Origin: Alteromonadaceae bacterium
GTDB lineage: Bacteria; Pseudomonadota; Gammaproteobacteria; Pseudomonadales; Oleiphilaceae
DNA: 24,008 nucleotides
Assembly (NCBI GenBank): GCA_013393545.1
Contig: JABXHG010000189.1
Coordinates: 1 to 24,008 of the forward strand
Direction: 5' to 3'
Below, piece by piece: positions 16,167 to 24,008 of the stretch. Within the stretch, counting starts at the first letter, position 1, and every line of letters starts with the position of its first letter. A model generated the notes under the pieces. That model searched no databases, had not been told where the DNA came from, and saw only the letters and a program-made list of their open reading frames with translations. A program made the position numbers and the translations under genes.

Positions 16167-16274
16167 GCATGGCAGGAAGGGGCTTTCCAAAAACCGCTAC
16201 AAGCACATCCATGTGCGCTTCTCTCAGGCCATCCCTGGCCTTCGAAATTTTTGGAAAGCCCCTTCCTGCCATGC
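16167..16274 (+). repeat. Variable-arm palindromic element, copy 2
   Basis: A perfect 27-bp inverted repeat (16167-16193 with 16248-16274) encloses a 54-nt loop. Its outer arm, GCATGGCAGGAAGGGG, is unlike those of copies 3 and 4. The loop has hairpins gcac-atccat-gtgc and ggcc-atccct-ggcc. It lies between hisD and hisC, in inverted orientation to copy 3. The 423-bp gap (16105-16527) contains only copies 2 and 3 and about 100 bp of unassigned sequence between them. Confidence 0.93.
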
Positions 16275-16378
16275 TTGTCACACTACGAAGTAGAACCCGC
16301 TCTGCTTACCATATTTCTTAAGGTTTAATCGTCTTGGAACTAACTTTGAGGCAGGGATGGTTGTGCACAAAATTTTGG

Positions 16379-16490
16379 AGGGTGTGGCCGTAGAGCCTTT
16401 CCAAAAATTTTGAGGGCCAAGGATGGCCCGAAATAAGCGCACATGGATGTGCTTGTAGCGGTTTTTGGAAAGGCTCTACGGCCACACCCT
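16379..16490 (-). repeat. Variable-arm palindromic element, copy 3 (inverted)
   Basis: A perfect 29-bp inverted repeat (16379-16407 with 16462-16490) encloses a 54-nt loop. The outer arm is AGGGTGTGGCCGTAGAG. Read on the - strand, the core matches the other copies except in the second hairpin and the linker before it. That hairpin is GGGCC...GGCCC instead of AGGCC...GGCCT, a paired change. It ends 37 bp from the hisD stop codon. Confidence 0.93.
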
Positions 16491-16527
16491 ACCCGCCAAG
16501 CTAAAACAATCCATCCCGGAACCCAAA

Positions 16528-17832
16528 TCAATCCTTAATGCGATACTCCGCAGAACGCGCGTGCGCAGTCAGGCCTTCACCACGAGCCAGCACGGATGCC
16601 ACACGCCCCATGCGGTCGGCACCTTCGGGGCTGAAGCCGATGAGGGACGAACGCTTCTGGAAGTCGTACACGCCCAGCGGCGAGCTGAATCTTGCGGTGC
16701 CGCTGGTGGGCAGTACGTGGTTCGGGCCGGCGCAGTAGTCGCCGAGGGCGCCTGCCGTGTGGCGGCCCATGAAGATGGCGCCGGCGTGGCGGATGTCGTC
16801 CAGCATGGCTTGTGGGTCTTCCACCGACAGCTCCAGGTGCTCGGGTGCCACGCGGTTAGACACTTCCGCTGCTTCTTTCAGATCTGCCACCTGGATCAAG
16901 GCACCACGGCTGGTCATGGAGGTGCGTATCATGTCTTCACGCTCCATGGTTGGCAGCCGTTTCTTGATTCTGGCTTCCACCGCATCCAGGAAATCCGCGT
17001 CCGGCCTGACCAGCTTCCTTTCGCCCCGTTCCTCGGGCTCGGCCACAGAGACCAGGCCCATGGCGATCCAGTCCGGGTCGGTTTTGCCGTCGCAGATCAC
17101 CAGGATTTCAGACGGGCCGGCGATCATGTCGATGCCGACCACGCCGAACACTTCGCGCTTGGCGGTGGCGACGAAGATGTTGCCCGGGCCAACGATTTTA
17201 TCCACGGCCGGTACGGTTTCGGTGCCGTAGGCCAGCGCGCCAACCGCCTGAGCGCCGCCCAGGGCAAAAACGCGATCCACACCGGCGATGGCAGCGGCGG
17301 CCAGTACCATGTCGTTCACCACGCCATCCGGCGTGGGCACAACCATGATCAACTGCCCTACTCCGGCCACCTTGGCCGGAATGGCGTTCATCAAAACCGA
17401 AGACGGATAAGCGGCCTTGCCACCCGGCACATACAGCCCGGCGCGGTCCAGCGGGGTCACTTTCTGGCCCAGCACGGTGCCGTCTTCGTCTTCATACTGC
17501 CAGGACTGCTGGTTCTGGCGCTCGTGGTAATCCCGAATCCGCTCAGCGGCTTTTTCCAGGCCTTCACGCTGGTCCTGCGGGATCTTTCCCAGTGCGGCCT
17601 GCAGCCGGTCCTGGCTGATTTCCAGCTCGGCCATGGAGCTGACTTTCAGGCGGTCAAACTTTTCGGTGAACTCCATCACCGCCGCATCGCCGCGGGTTTT
17701 CACCTCGTGCAGGATATGCCGCACCGATTCGTTCACCTGATGGTCCACGCTGTCGTCCCACGCCAGCAGCTTGGCCAGCGCGCTGTCGAAGTCACTCTGG
17801 GAGGCATTCAGTCTGGTGATCTTGTCGGTCAT
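16528..17832 (-). CDS. hisD: Histidinol dehydrogenase with altered zinc-site motif
   Basis: HisD oxidises histidinol to histidine with two NAD+, the last step of the pathway. The 434 residues have normal family length and features: [31 protein letters not shown] (catalytic E331, H332), [13 protein letters not shown] (zinc ligand D365) and G-L-T-A-H-A (ligand H424). The expected S-Q-A-E-H-D-E, with the other two zinc ligands (Gln259 and His262 of the Salmonella enzyme), reads S-V-A-E-P-E-E at residues 262-268. Changes cluster over residues 259-277 (17002-17058) without any indel. If the sequence is right, the enzyme should be impaired or inactive. The ATG at 17832 fits the family N-terminus. 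Confidence 0.92.
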   Translation of the reverse strand: MTDKITRLNASQSDFDSALAKLLAWDDSVDHQVNESVRHILHEVKTRGDAAVMEFTEKFDRLKVSSMAELEISQDRLQAALGKIPQDQREGLEKAAERIRDYHERQNQQSWQYEDEDGTVLGQKVTPLDRAGLYVPGGKAAYPSSVLMNAIPAKVAGVGQLIMVVPTPDGVVNDMVLAAAAIAGVDRVFALGGAQAVGALAYGTETVPAVDKIVGPGNIFVATAKREVFGVVGIDMIAGPSEILVICDGKTDPDWIAMGLVSVAEPEERGERKLVRPDADFLDAVEARIKKRLPTMEREDMIRTSMTSRGALIQVADLKEAAEVSNRVAPEHLELSVEDPQAMLDDIRHAGAIFMGRHTAGALGDYCAGPNHVLPTSGTARFSSPLGVYDFQKRSSLIGFSPEGADRMGRVASVLARGEGLTAHARSAEYRIKD

Positions 17833-17872
17833 AACTCTAATCCTGCTTTTGGATTTTTGCTTTGGGCGTATC

Positions 17873-17978
17873 AGCCATCAGGGTGGCCTTTCCAAAAACC
17901 GCTACAAGCACATCCATGTGCGCTTCTCTCAGGCCATCCATGGCCTTCGAAATTTTTGGAAAGGCCACCCTGATGGCT
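17873..17978 (+). repeat. Variable-arm palindromic element, copy 4
   Basis: A perfect 26-bp inverted repeat (17873-17898 with 17953-17978) encloses a 54-nt loop. The outer arm is AGCCATCAGGGTGG. Both internal hairpins have the consensus form: gcac-atccat-gtgc and ggcc-atccat-ggcc. It fills the 174-bp gap between hisG and hisD and starts 41 bp before the hisD ATG as read on the - strand, so it lies in the hisD 5' leader region. Confidence 0.93.
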
Positions 17979-18006
17979 TCAATCGGCTTAAGTGCAAAAC
18001 GCTCTG

Positions 18007-18651
18007 TTACTGATCGCGGCGCCTTTCGACAGCCACCGCCATCTTCTCGATAATCGGATTAATCTGCGCATGCTTCATTTTCATGGAAGCACGATTAACC
18101 ACCAGTCGACTACTGATGTAATCAATTAACTCTCTGGGCTCAAGACCATTGGCCTTCAGGGTGTTACCGGTATCCACGATATCAACAATTTCATCCGCCA
18201 GATCCAGAATCGGCGCCAGTTCCATCGCGCCATACAACTTGATGATATCCGCCTGGCGACCTTGCGCGGCGTAATAACGACGCGCCAGATTTACGAACTT
18301 GGTCGCCACGCGGATGCGTCCGGCCGGCGGTTCTTCGCCCTTCTTGCCGGCGGTCATCAGTTTGCAGCGGGAAATGTTCAAATCCAGCGGCTCGTAAAGC
18401 CCTTCGCCACCGTGTTCCATCAGTACGTCTTTGCCTGTTACACCCAGATCCGCACCACCGTACTGAACATACGTGGGTACATCCGTGGCCCGGATGATCA
18501 GAATGCGCACGTTCGGATCGGTGGTCGGGAACACCAGCTTGCGGGACTTTTTCACGTCGTCAACCAGCTCGATGCCGGCTTCGGCCAGCAGCGGCAGAGT
18601 TTCTTCAAGGATGCGTCCCTTCGACAAGGCAATGGTAATCGTGTCTGTCAT
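18007..18651 (-). CDS. hisG: ATP phosphoribosyltransferase, short form
   Basis: HisG catalyses the first step of histidine synthesis, joining ATP and PRPP. The 214-residue protein is the short form lacking the C-terminal regulatory domain; in known cases such enzymes work with the regulatory subunit HisZ, which is not in this window. Visible motifs are I-A-L-S-K-G-R-I, the catalytic-domain [12 protein letters not shown], and the PRPP-binding loop [13 protein letters not shown]. The start is ATG at 18651 with ggaaag upstream; a longer in-frame opening to 18804 overlaps murA and is rejected. It lies 28 bp after murA. Confidence 0.95.
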   Translation of the reverse strand: MTDTITIALSKGRILEETLPLLAEAGIELVDDVKKSRKLVFPTTDPNVRILIIRATDVPTYVQYGGADLGVTGKDVLMEHGGEGLYEPLDLNISRCKLMTAGKKGEEPPAGRIRVATKFVNLARRYYAAQGRQADIIKLYGAMELAPILDLADEIVDIVDTGNTLKANGLEPRELIDYISSRLVVNRASMKMKHAQINPIIEKMAVAVERRRDQ

Positions 18652-18679
18652 GGGTCTTTCCGGGTTCCCGTTTGTCGGT

Positions 18680-20210
<1,531 letters not shown>

Positions 20211-20269
20211 AGGGAATCCTCGAATGTCTTGAAATCAGGGCGGAATTGTACCCAATTCGGGGGCGGCGG

Positions 20270-20587
20270 TCAGCCGTGGACTGCAAATCCGGGAATCTGA
20301 TCGTCCAGGTTGCTGAGAGCAGCCAGCGAAACCAACCGCTCACTGCCACCCCGAAAAGCCAACTGCAGTGACCGCTGGATGGCCAGGCGTTGCCAGCACA
20401 GCAACATGGAAAGCACCGCGCTATGGGCCGTGGCCAGGGCGGAAAGGTCGACAGTCAACGGGCCCGTGGCCTGGCTAATCAACCGCTCCCCTGCTTTGCG
20501 CAGGGCGATCACGGAATCAGCATCCACCTCACCGGAGACCGCTAGCGTCTGGCCTTCGAGCGCCACCCGGGGCGCGGGCGCGTTCAT
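20270..20587 (-). CDS. mlaB: MlaB, STAS-domain subunit of the Mla transporter
   Basis: MlaB is the small cytoplasmic STAS-domain protein that binds and supports the MlaF ATPase in the MlaFEDB complex. The 105 residues read as one STAS domain: strand L-A-V-S-G-E-V, then L-T-V-D-L-S-A-L, then a helix beginning A-T-A-H-S-A-V-L-S-M-L-L. Sequence conservation is low, as usual for MlaB, and the assignment leans on position. The ATG at 20587 overlaps the mlaC stop by 4 bp, indicating coupled translation. A 59-bp gap to ibaG follows. Confidence 0.85.
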   Translation of the reverse strand: MNAPAPRVALEGQTLAVSGEVDADSVIALRKAGERLISQATGPLTVDLSALATAHSAVLSMLLCWQRLAIQRSLQLAFRGGSERLVSLAALSNLDDQIPGFAVHG

Positions 20588-21243
20588 GACTCGTCCATTT
20601 CCTGCTCCAGATTGAGCGATTCCACCGCATCGCCCCAGCCGTCAATCACGGCCTGGATCTGGCCACGATTCTGCTCCATGGCCTGAGCAAAGCGATCACG
20701 GAAGGCCAGGCCGATGTTGACGCCTTCGACAATCACGTTTTCCATCAGCCACCGGCCTTCGCCATTTTTATACATGGAATAGGTGATGGCGTAGCGGTTG
20801 CCGCCGGCAGAGGTCAGCTGCATTTGTACCGATGCACGGTTGCTGTTATTCGGCAGAATTTCCACGTCCTGCACGGCCATTTCGAAATCGTCGGTTTCCA
20901 CCAGGGCCTGGGCGTAGGCGTCAAACAGGCTGCGTTTGAAGCGTTCGACAAAATCGTCACGCTGTTCCGGCGTGGTCTGGCGGGCGTAACGCCCCATCAC
21001 CCGAGCAGCAATACGACGGAAATCGACAAAATCATCAAGGGTTTCATCCATTAGCTGGTAAAAAGCTTGCGGGTCTTCTTCGAACAGGCCTTTTTCTGCG
21101 TTCAGCTTCTGCACCAGCTGCTGGGTGCTTTCGTCCACATAAACCCGCAATTCGTCCTCTGCACTGGCGTTGGCCCGAGCCTGGCCAGTAGCCATCATCA
21201 GCAGGGCCAGCATCAGCAGAACGTGTGTTTTGAAAGCGCGCAT
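20584..21243 (-). CDS. mlaC: MlaC, periplasmic phospholipid carrier
   Basis: MlaC shuttles phospholipids between the outer-membrane MlaA-porin complex and the inner-membrane MlaFEDB complex. The 219-residue precursor has a signal peptide (M-R-A-F-K-T-H, hydrophobic core, cleavage near G-Q-A-R-A at ~24). The mature protein has the family features F-D-D/D-D-F-V-D-F-R-R-I-A-A-R-V-M-G-R-Y-A-R-Q-T-T-P-E-Q and, later, a G-R-W-L-M-E-N-V-I-V-E-G-V-N-I-type strand. It lies 38 bp after mlaD. Confidence 0.94.
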   Translation of the reverse strand: MRAFKTHVLLMLALLMMATGQARANASAEDELRVYVDESTQQLVQKLNAEKGLFEEDPQAFYQLMDETLDDFVDFRRIAARVMGRYARQTTPEQRDDFVERFKRSLFDAYAQALVETDDFEMAVQDVEILPNNSNRASVQMQLTSAGGNRYAITYSMYKNGEGRWLMENVIVEGVNIGLAFRDRFAQAMEQNRGQIQAVIDGWGDAVESLNLEQEMDES

Positions 21244-21281
21244 GTCGGTCTCCTAATCGATTTATTCGGTGAAATCCGGCC

Positions 21282-21731
21282 TTAACGGCCGGATGCGAAA
21301 TTACTGATCAGCCGCTCCAGGTTCATGGCCGACTGGGTTGAATAAAAGGTGTCGCCCGGCTGCAGCGATTCCATGTCGCCACCCACCGAGACGTCAATAT
21401 ACTGATCACCGAGCAGTCCGGATGTGCGGATAACCGCAGCACTGTCCGCCGGAATGTTGTCCACGCCGGCATCGATGGCCATTTCCACCCGCGCCTGAAA
21501 GGTCTCCTTGTTCAAGGTTACCGACTCAATGGTGCCAATGGTTACACCGGCCATGGCCACCCGGCTTCTGGGCGCCAGGCCGCCGGAGTCATTGAAGTTG
21601 GCATACAAGGTGTAGCGCTCGCCGGCCGACTGTGGCGACAGACCGCTCACCTGTAGCGCCAGGAATAACAGCGCGGCCAGCCCGGCGATCATGAACAGGC
21701 CGACAATCACTTCACTACTTTTGTTGCCCAT
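21282..21731 (-). CDS. mlaD: MlaD, MCE-domain subunit of the Mla transporter
   Basis: MlaD forms the periplasmic hexameric MCE ring through which lipids pass. The 149 residues begin with a transmembrane helix (about 8-28), followed by one MCE domain: Y-A-N-F-N-D-S-G-G-L, V-A-M-A-G-V-T-I-G-T-I, then I-R-T-S-G-L-L-G-D-Q-Y-I-D-V. The C-terminal Q-S-A-M-N-L-E-R-L-I helix also fits. It lies 38 bp from both neighbours, mlaE and mlaC. Confidence 0.95.
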   Translation of the reverse strand: MGNKSSEVIVGLFMIAGLAALLFLALQVSGLSPQSAGERYTLYANFNDSGGLAPRSRVAMAGVTIGTIESVTLNKETFQARVEMAIDAGVDNIPADSAAVIRTSGLLGDQYIDVSVGGDMESLQPGDTFYSTQSAMNLERLISNFASGR

Positions 21732-21769
21732 GGCAGGCTCCCCTTAACAATACGGCCATAATAAACCGG

Positions 21770-22552
21770 TCAGAAATTACCGAACATAACGGCGGTCAGA
21801 ACGAAATCCAGCCCCAGCACCGCCAGCGATGAATAGACCACGGTTTTGGTGGTGGCGGAACTGATACCGGCGGAGGTCGGCACGCAATCATGGCCCTGAT
21901 AAACGGCGATCCAGGCACAAACGAACCCGAACACCACGCTCTTGATCAGCCCGTTAAGCACATCATCCACGAACTCCACGGAGTTCTGCATATTGCCCCA
22001 GTAAGCGCCTTCAAACACGCCCAGCCATTCGACGCCTACCAGCATGCCACCCCAGATGCCGACCACGGTGAAAATCGCAGCCAGCACGGGCATGGCAATA
22101 AAGCCGGCCCAAAGCCGGGGCGCGATTACCCGGCGCAGCGGGTCGATCTCGCTCATTTTCTTGCTGGTAAGCTTGTCGGTGGCTTTCATCAGGCCGATTT
22201 CGGCGGTCAGCGCCGAACCCGCGCGGCCGGCAAACAGCAAGGCGGTGACCACCGGCCCCAGCTCACGCACAAGAGTGAGCGCAATCATCTGGCCGATGGC
22301 GGCTTCGGAACCAAAATCGCTGAGAATCGTGTAGCCCTGCAGACCCAGCACCATACCAATGAACAGGCCAGACACCACGACAATGGCCAGGGACAGCACG
22401 CCCACCGAATACAGCTGTTGTATCAGCAGCGGAAAGCCCTTGATCGGCCGGGGCACCCCGGCTAATACCCCGGCGAGAAACCGACCGGAACGCCCCAGCG
22501 AGGCAATCACGGCAAGCCCCTGGCGGCCCAGGGCGGCAAGCTTGTCGGTCAT
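21770..22552 (-). CDS. mlaE: MlaE, permease of the Mla transporter, with unusual EQ-loop motif
   Basis: MlaE is the inner-membrane permease of the phospholipid ABC system. At 260 residues it equals E. coli MlaE. Flanking blocks are standard: [47 protein letters not shown] and L-G-L-D-F-V-L-T-A. However, the family-wide A-T-E-Q-L-x-x-[LM]-E-M-x-x-V-D-P motif, which contacts the ATPase, reads [15 protein letters not shown] here (residues 124-138). The changes cluster without an indel. The ATG at 22552 overlaps the mlaF stop by 4 bp and is preferred to a longer in-frame opening. Confidence 0.93.
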   Translation of the reverse strand: MTDKLAALGRQGLAVIASLGRSGRFLAGVLAGVPRPIKGFPLLIQQLYSVGVLSLAIVVVSGLFIGMVLGLQGYTILSDFGSEAAIGQMIALTLVRELGPVVTALLFAGRAGSALTAEIGLMKATDKLTSKKMSEIDPLRRVIAPRLWAGFIAMPVLAAIFTVVGIWGGMLVGVEWLGVFEGAYWGNMQNSVEFVDDVLNGLIKSVVFGFVCAWIAVYQGHDCVPTSAGISSATTKTVVYSSLAVLGLDFVLTAVMFGNF

Positions 22553-23361
22553 GCACCACCTCCCGTCAGGCCAAAATCGGCCGCCGCTTCGGCCACCGGA
22601 TAATGGAACGGCACCGGGCCGTCCGGCTGGCCATTCAGAAATTGCTGCACCTGTTCCGAGGGATGCTCGCGCAGCTGCTCCGGCGTACCCTCGCCAATCA
22701 CCTTGCCGTCGGCGACTATGCAGGCGTAGTGGCAAATGCTGAGGGATTCGGGCACATCGTGAGACACCAGCACACTGGTCAGCCCCATGGAGCTGTTCAG
22801 ATCACGAATCAGCTTGACCAGAACGCCCATGGCGATCGGGTCCTGACCGGTAAACGGCTCGTCGTACATGATCAGCTCCGGGTCCAGCGCGATACTGCGA
22901 GCCAGCGCCACCCGGCGGGTCATGCCTCCGGACAACTGGGCAGGCATCAGTTCCCGGGCACCGCGCAGACCAACGGCCTCGAGCTTCATCAACACGATGT
23001 CGCGAATCATGTCTGCGGGCAGGCGGGTGTGCTCGCGCAGCGGGAAGGCGACGTTCTCGTAGACACTCAGATCGGTAAACAACGCGCCGCTCTGGAACAG
23101 CATGCCCATTTTCTCCCGCAACCGGTACAGGGCCTTACGGCTAAGCTTCGGGACGGCCTGCCCGGCCACCATCACGTCTCCGGAATCCGGCTTGAGCTGG
23201 CCACCAATGAGCTTGAGCAACGTGGTTTTACCGGTACCGCTGGGGCCCATGATGGCGGTGACCTTACCCCTGGGAATATTCAGGGATACCCCATCAAAAA
23301 TACGCCGCCCCTCACGGGAGAAAACCACATCCTTCAATGTTATGTAGGCAGAAGACTCCAT
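22549..23361 (-). CDS. mlaF: MlaF, ATPase of the Mla transporter
   Basis: MlaF is the cytoplasmic ABC ATPase energising phospholipid transport. From the ATG at 23361 it has 270 residues, against 269 in E. coli. Motifs in order are Walker [11 protein letters not shown]-loop F-Q-S-G-A-L-F, signature L-S-G-G-M, Walker B L-I-M-Y-D-E-P, and the H-loop V-S-H-D. The start is fixed by ggaagga just upstream on the - strand; the longer opening to 23415 only adds non-family residues. It is the first gene of the mlaFEDCB operon. Confidence 0.96.
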   Translation of the reverse strand: MESSAYITLKDVVFSREGRRIFDGVSLNIPRGKVTAIMGPSGTGKTTLLKLIGGQLKPDSGDVMVAGQAVPKLSRKALYRLREKMGMLFQSGALFTDLSVYENVAFPLREHTRLPADMIRDIVLMKLEAVGLRGARELMPAQLSGGMTRRVALARSIALDPELIMYDEPFTGQDPIAMGVLVKLIRDLNSSMGLTSVLVSHDVPESLSICHYACIVADGKVIGEGTPEQLREHPSEQVQQFLNGQPDGPVPFHYPVAEAAADFGLTGGGA

Positions 23362-23386
23362 AATCCTTCCTTTCAGGGGAGCGGCT

Positions 23387-23415
23387 ACAGTAAGACAAGC
23401 GCCGGCCAAGCTCAA
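23387..23415 (-). promoter_or_regulatory. Candidate sigma-70 promoter of the mla operon
   Basis: On the - strand TTGAGC (23410-23415) and TACTGT (23387-23392) are spaced by 17 nt, 25 nt before the mlaF ATG. Position and spacing are good but the boxes are imperfect. Confidence 0.45.
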
Positions 23416-23487
23416 TTACCGGATGATAAAATGTCGATATTGCAATACGGAATCCCGTTTCACTGCGGGAATCCGGCCCGGCAGAAG

Positions 23488-23496
23488 TGATATACT
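23488..23496 (+). promoter_or_regulatory. Candidate extended -10 promoter of kdsD
   Basis: TGATATACT (23488-23496) is an extended -10 element 67 nt before the kdsD ATG. No good -35 box is visible at the usual distance. Confidence 0.45.
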
Positions 23497-23563
23497 CCAG
23501 CCCTGACAGCGGTACCGGATTGCTCCGGGCCGACACCACCGAACTTTCGGACAGTTAGCCAGG

Positions 23564-23896
23564 ATGACAGATTCAAACGCCCCTACAAACCGGGATTTTT
23601 GCACCTCCGCCCTGCGGGCCATCCGTATCGAGCGGGAAGCCATCGAAGCACTGGAGCATCGCATCAATGGTGATTTCACCCGTGCCTGCGAGGTAATCAT
23701 GGCCTGCAAGGGCCGTGTGGTGGTCACCGGCATGGGCAAATCCGGCCACATCGGAAACAAGATAGCCGCCACCCTGGCCAGCACCGGCCCGCCGGCCTTC
23801 TTTGTGCACCCCGGAGAAGCCAGCCATGGCGACATGGGCATGATCACCCCGCAGGATGTGGTCATTGCCATTTCCAACAGTGGCAGCACCGGGTAG
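23564..23896 (+). CDS. kdsD: Arabinose 5-phosphate isomerase, N-terminal fragment
   Basis: KdsD converts ribulose 5-phosphate to arabinose 5-phosphate for KDO and LPS synthesis. The first ~105 residues are typical: the SIS-domain V-V-V-T-G-M-G-K-S-G-H-I-G-N-K-I-A-A-T, then F-F-V-H-P-G-E-A-S-H-G-D-M-G-M-I and V-I-A-I-S-N-S-G. The family would continue with E/N-T and then about 210 more residues including two CBS domains. Here the sequence diverges right after S-N-S-G and hits TAG at 23894. I read this as a real kdsD start joined to unrelated sequence near 23880-23897. The gene order, divergent from mlaF, is conserved in Pseudomonas. Confidence 0.85.
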   Translation: MTDSNAPTNRDFCTSALRAIRIEREAIEALEHRINGDFTRACEVIMACKGRVVVTGMGKSGHIGNKIAATLASTGPPAFFVHPGEASHGDMGMITPQDVVIAISNSGSTG

Positions 23897-24008
23897 CCCT
23901 GGTCTTCCTTCAGCCGCTCCGTGGCCTGGTTTGTTTCAATGCCGAAGGCGGCCAGGTCGGATTCCAGGCCGCCGGGGTCGGCCGGGGCGCCTGTTGCCCA
24001 GGCCCGGC
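23897..24008 (-). other. Unassigned sequence beyond the kdsD break
   Basis: This tail does not continue kdsD in any + frame that I can match. On the - strand it is open throughout, with protein-like composition (for example L-E-S-D-L-A-A-F-G-I-E-T-N-Q). This could be the edge of another gene from elsewhere in the genome. It is too short to identify. Confidence 0.4.

Noticed and set aside
16379..16490. The palindromic elements as hammerhead-type self-cleaving ribozymes.
   Set aside because: A conserved junction with variable stems prompted the idea, but neither strand has the CUGANGA and GAAA core arrangement, and the junction linkers differ between copies.
16465..17973. Long + strand open frame opposite hisD (502 codons).
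   Set aside because: It is the shadow of hisD in GC-rich DNA. hisD has clear family motifs, and the + frame has low-complexity His/Gly-rich content and runs through two of the repeats.
17873..17978. The GTAG next to the core as the tetranucleotide of a RAYT-type REP.
   Set aside because: The usual adjacent short imperfect hairpin is absent and the element is far longer than a REP; no transposase gene is in the window.
17771..18013. Short + strand frames translating the palindromic elements (K-N-R-Y-K-H-I-H-V-R-F-S-Q type peptides).
   Set aside because: They exist only because the repeat is open in that frame, and the outer sequence differs in every copy; no start signals support them.
22603..23490. 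Long + strand open frame opposite mlaF.
   Set aside because: mlaF carries all ABC ATPase motifs on the other strand; the + frame is a coding shadow.

Overview
The window looks like part of a chromosome from a Marinobacter-like gammaproteobacterium. I infer this from the protein sequences and from two gene neighbourhoods typical of Pseudomonas and Marinobacter relatives: pilB-pilC-pilD-coaE, and mlaFEDCB-ibaG-murA-hisG-hisD-hisC divergent from kdsD. I saw no rRNA, tRNA, CRISPR array or prophage.

Left part (1-10133, genes on +): the 3' end of pilB, then pilC and pilD (type IV pilus assembly ATPase, platform protein, prepilin peptidase), coaE (last step of CoA synthesis), an exported protein of unknown function, trmO (tRNA m6t6A methyltransferase), a hybrid sensor kinase, a YfaZ-type outer-membrane protein, a Bax-type glucosaminidase and a YihG-type acyltransferase. 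Middle (10134-12961): zapE (-) and zapG (+) diverge, followed by a Nif3/YbgI metal protein (-). An accessory patch (12962-15042) holds two small genes of unknown function between two 94%-identical 120-bp direct repeats, with a decayed IS5-type transposase beside the right repeat. Right part (15043-23361, genes on -, read right to left): mlaF-mlaE-mlaD-mlaC-mlaB (phospholipid transport to and from the outer membrane), ibaG, murA, hisG (short form), hisD and hisC. A truncated kdsD lies divergently at the right edge.

The strongest unexplained signal is a family of four palindromic elements of 106-112 bp (11960-12069, 16167-16274, 16379-16490, 17873-17978). Each has perfect 26-29 bp arms around a loop of exactly 54 nt. 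The inner arm and loop are conserved, but the outer 14-18 bp differ from copy to copy while staying perfectly self-complementary. The loop predicts two hairpins with AUCCAU-like loops, one of which shows a compensatory pair change. Three of the copies break up the hisG-hisD-hisC run. A second family (ccctctccc hairpins) forms a cluster after the acyltransferase and is also inserted in frame inside coaE, adding about 57 residues.

Two otherwise normal genes carry short clusters of substitutions in their most conserved motifs: hisD loses two expected zinc ligands, and mlaE loses its EQ-loop motif. Both window ends (about 1-75 and 23880-24008) stop matching the expected gene and may be assembly junctions.
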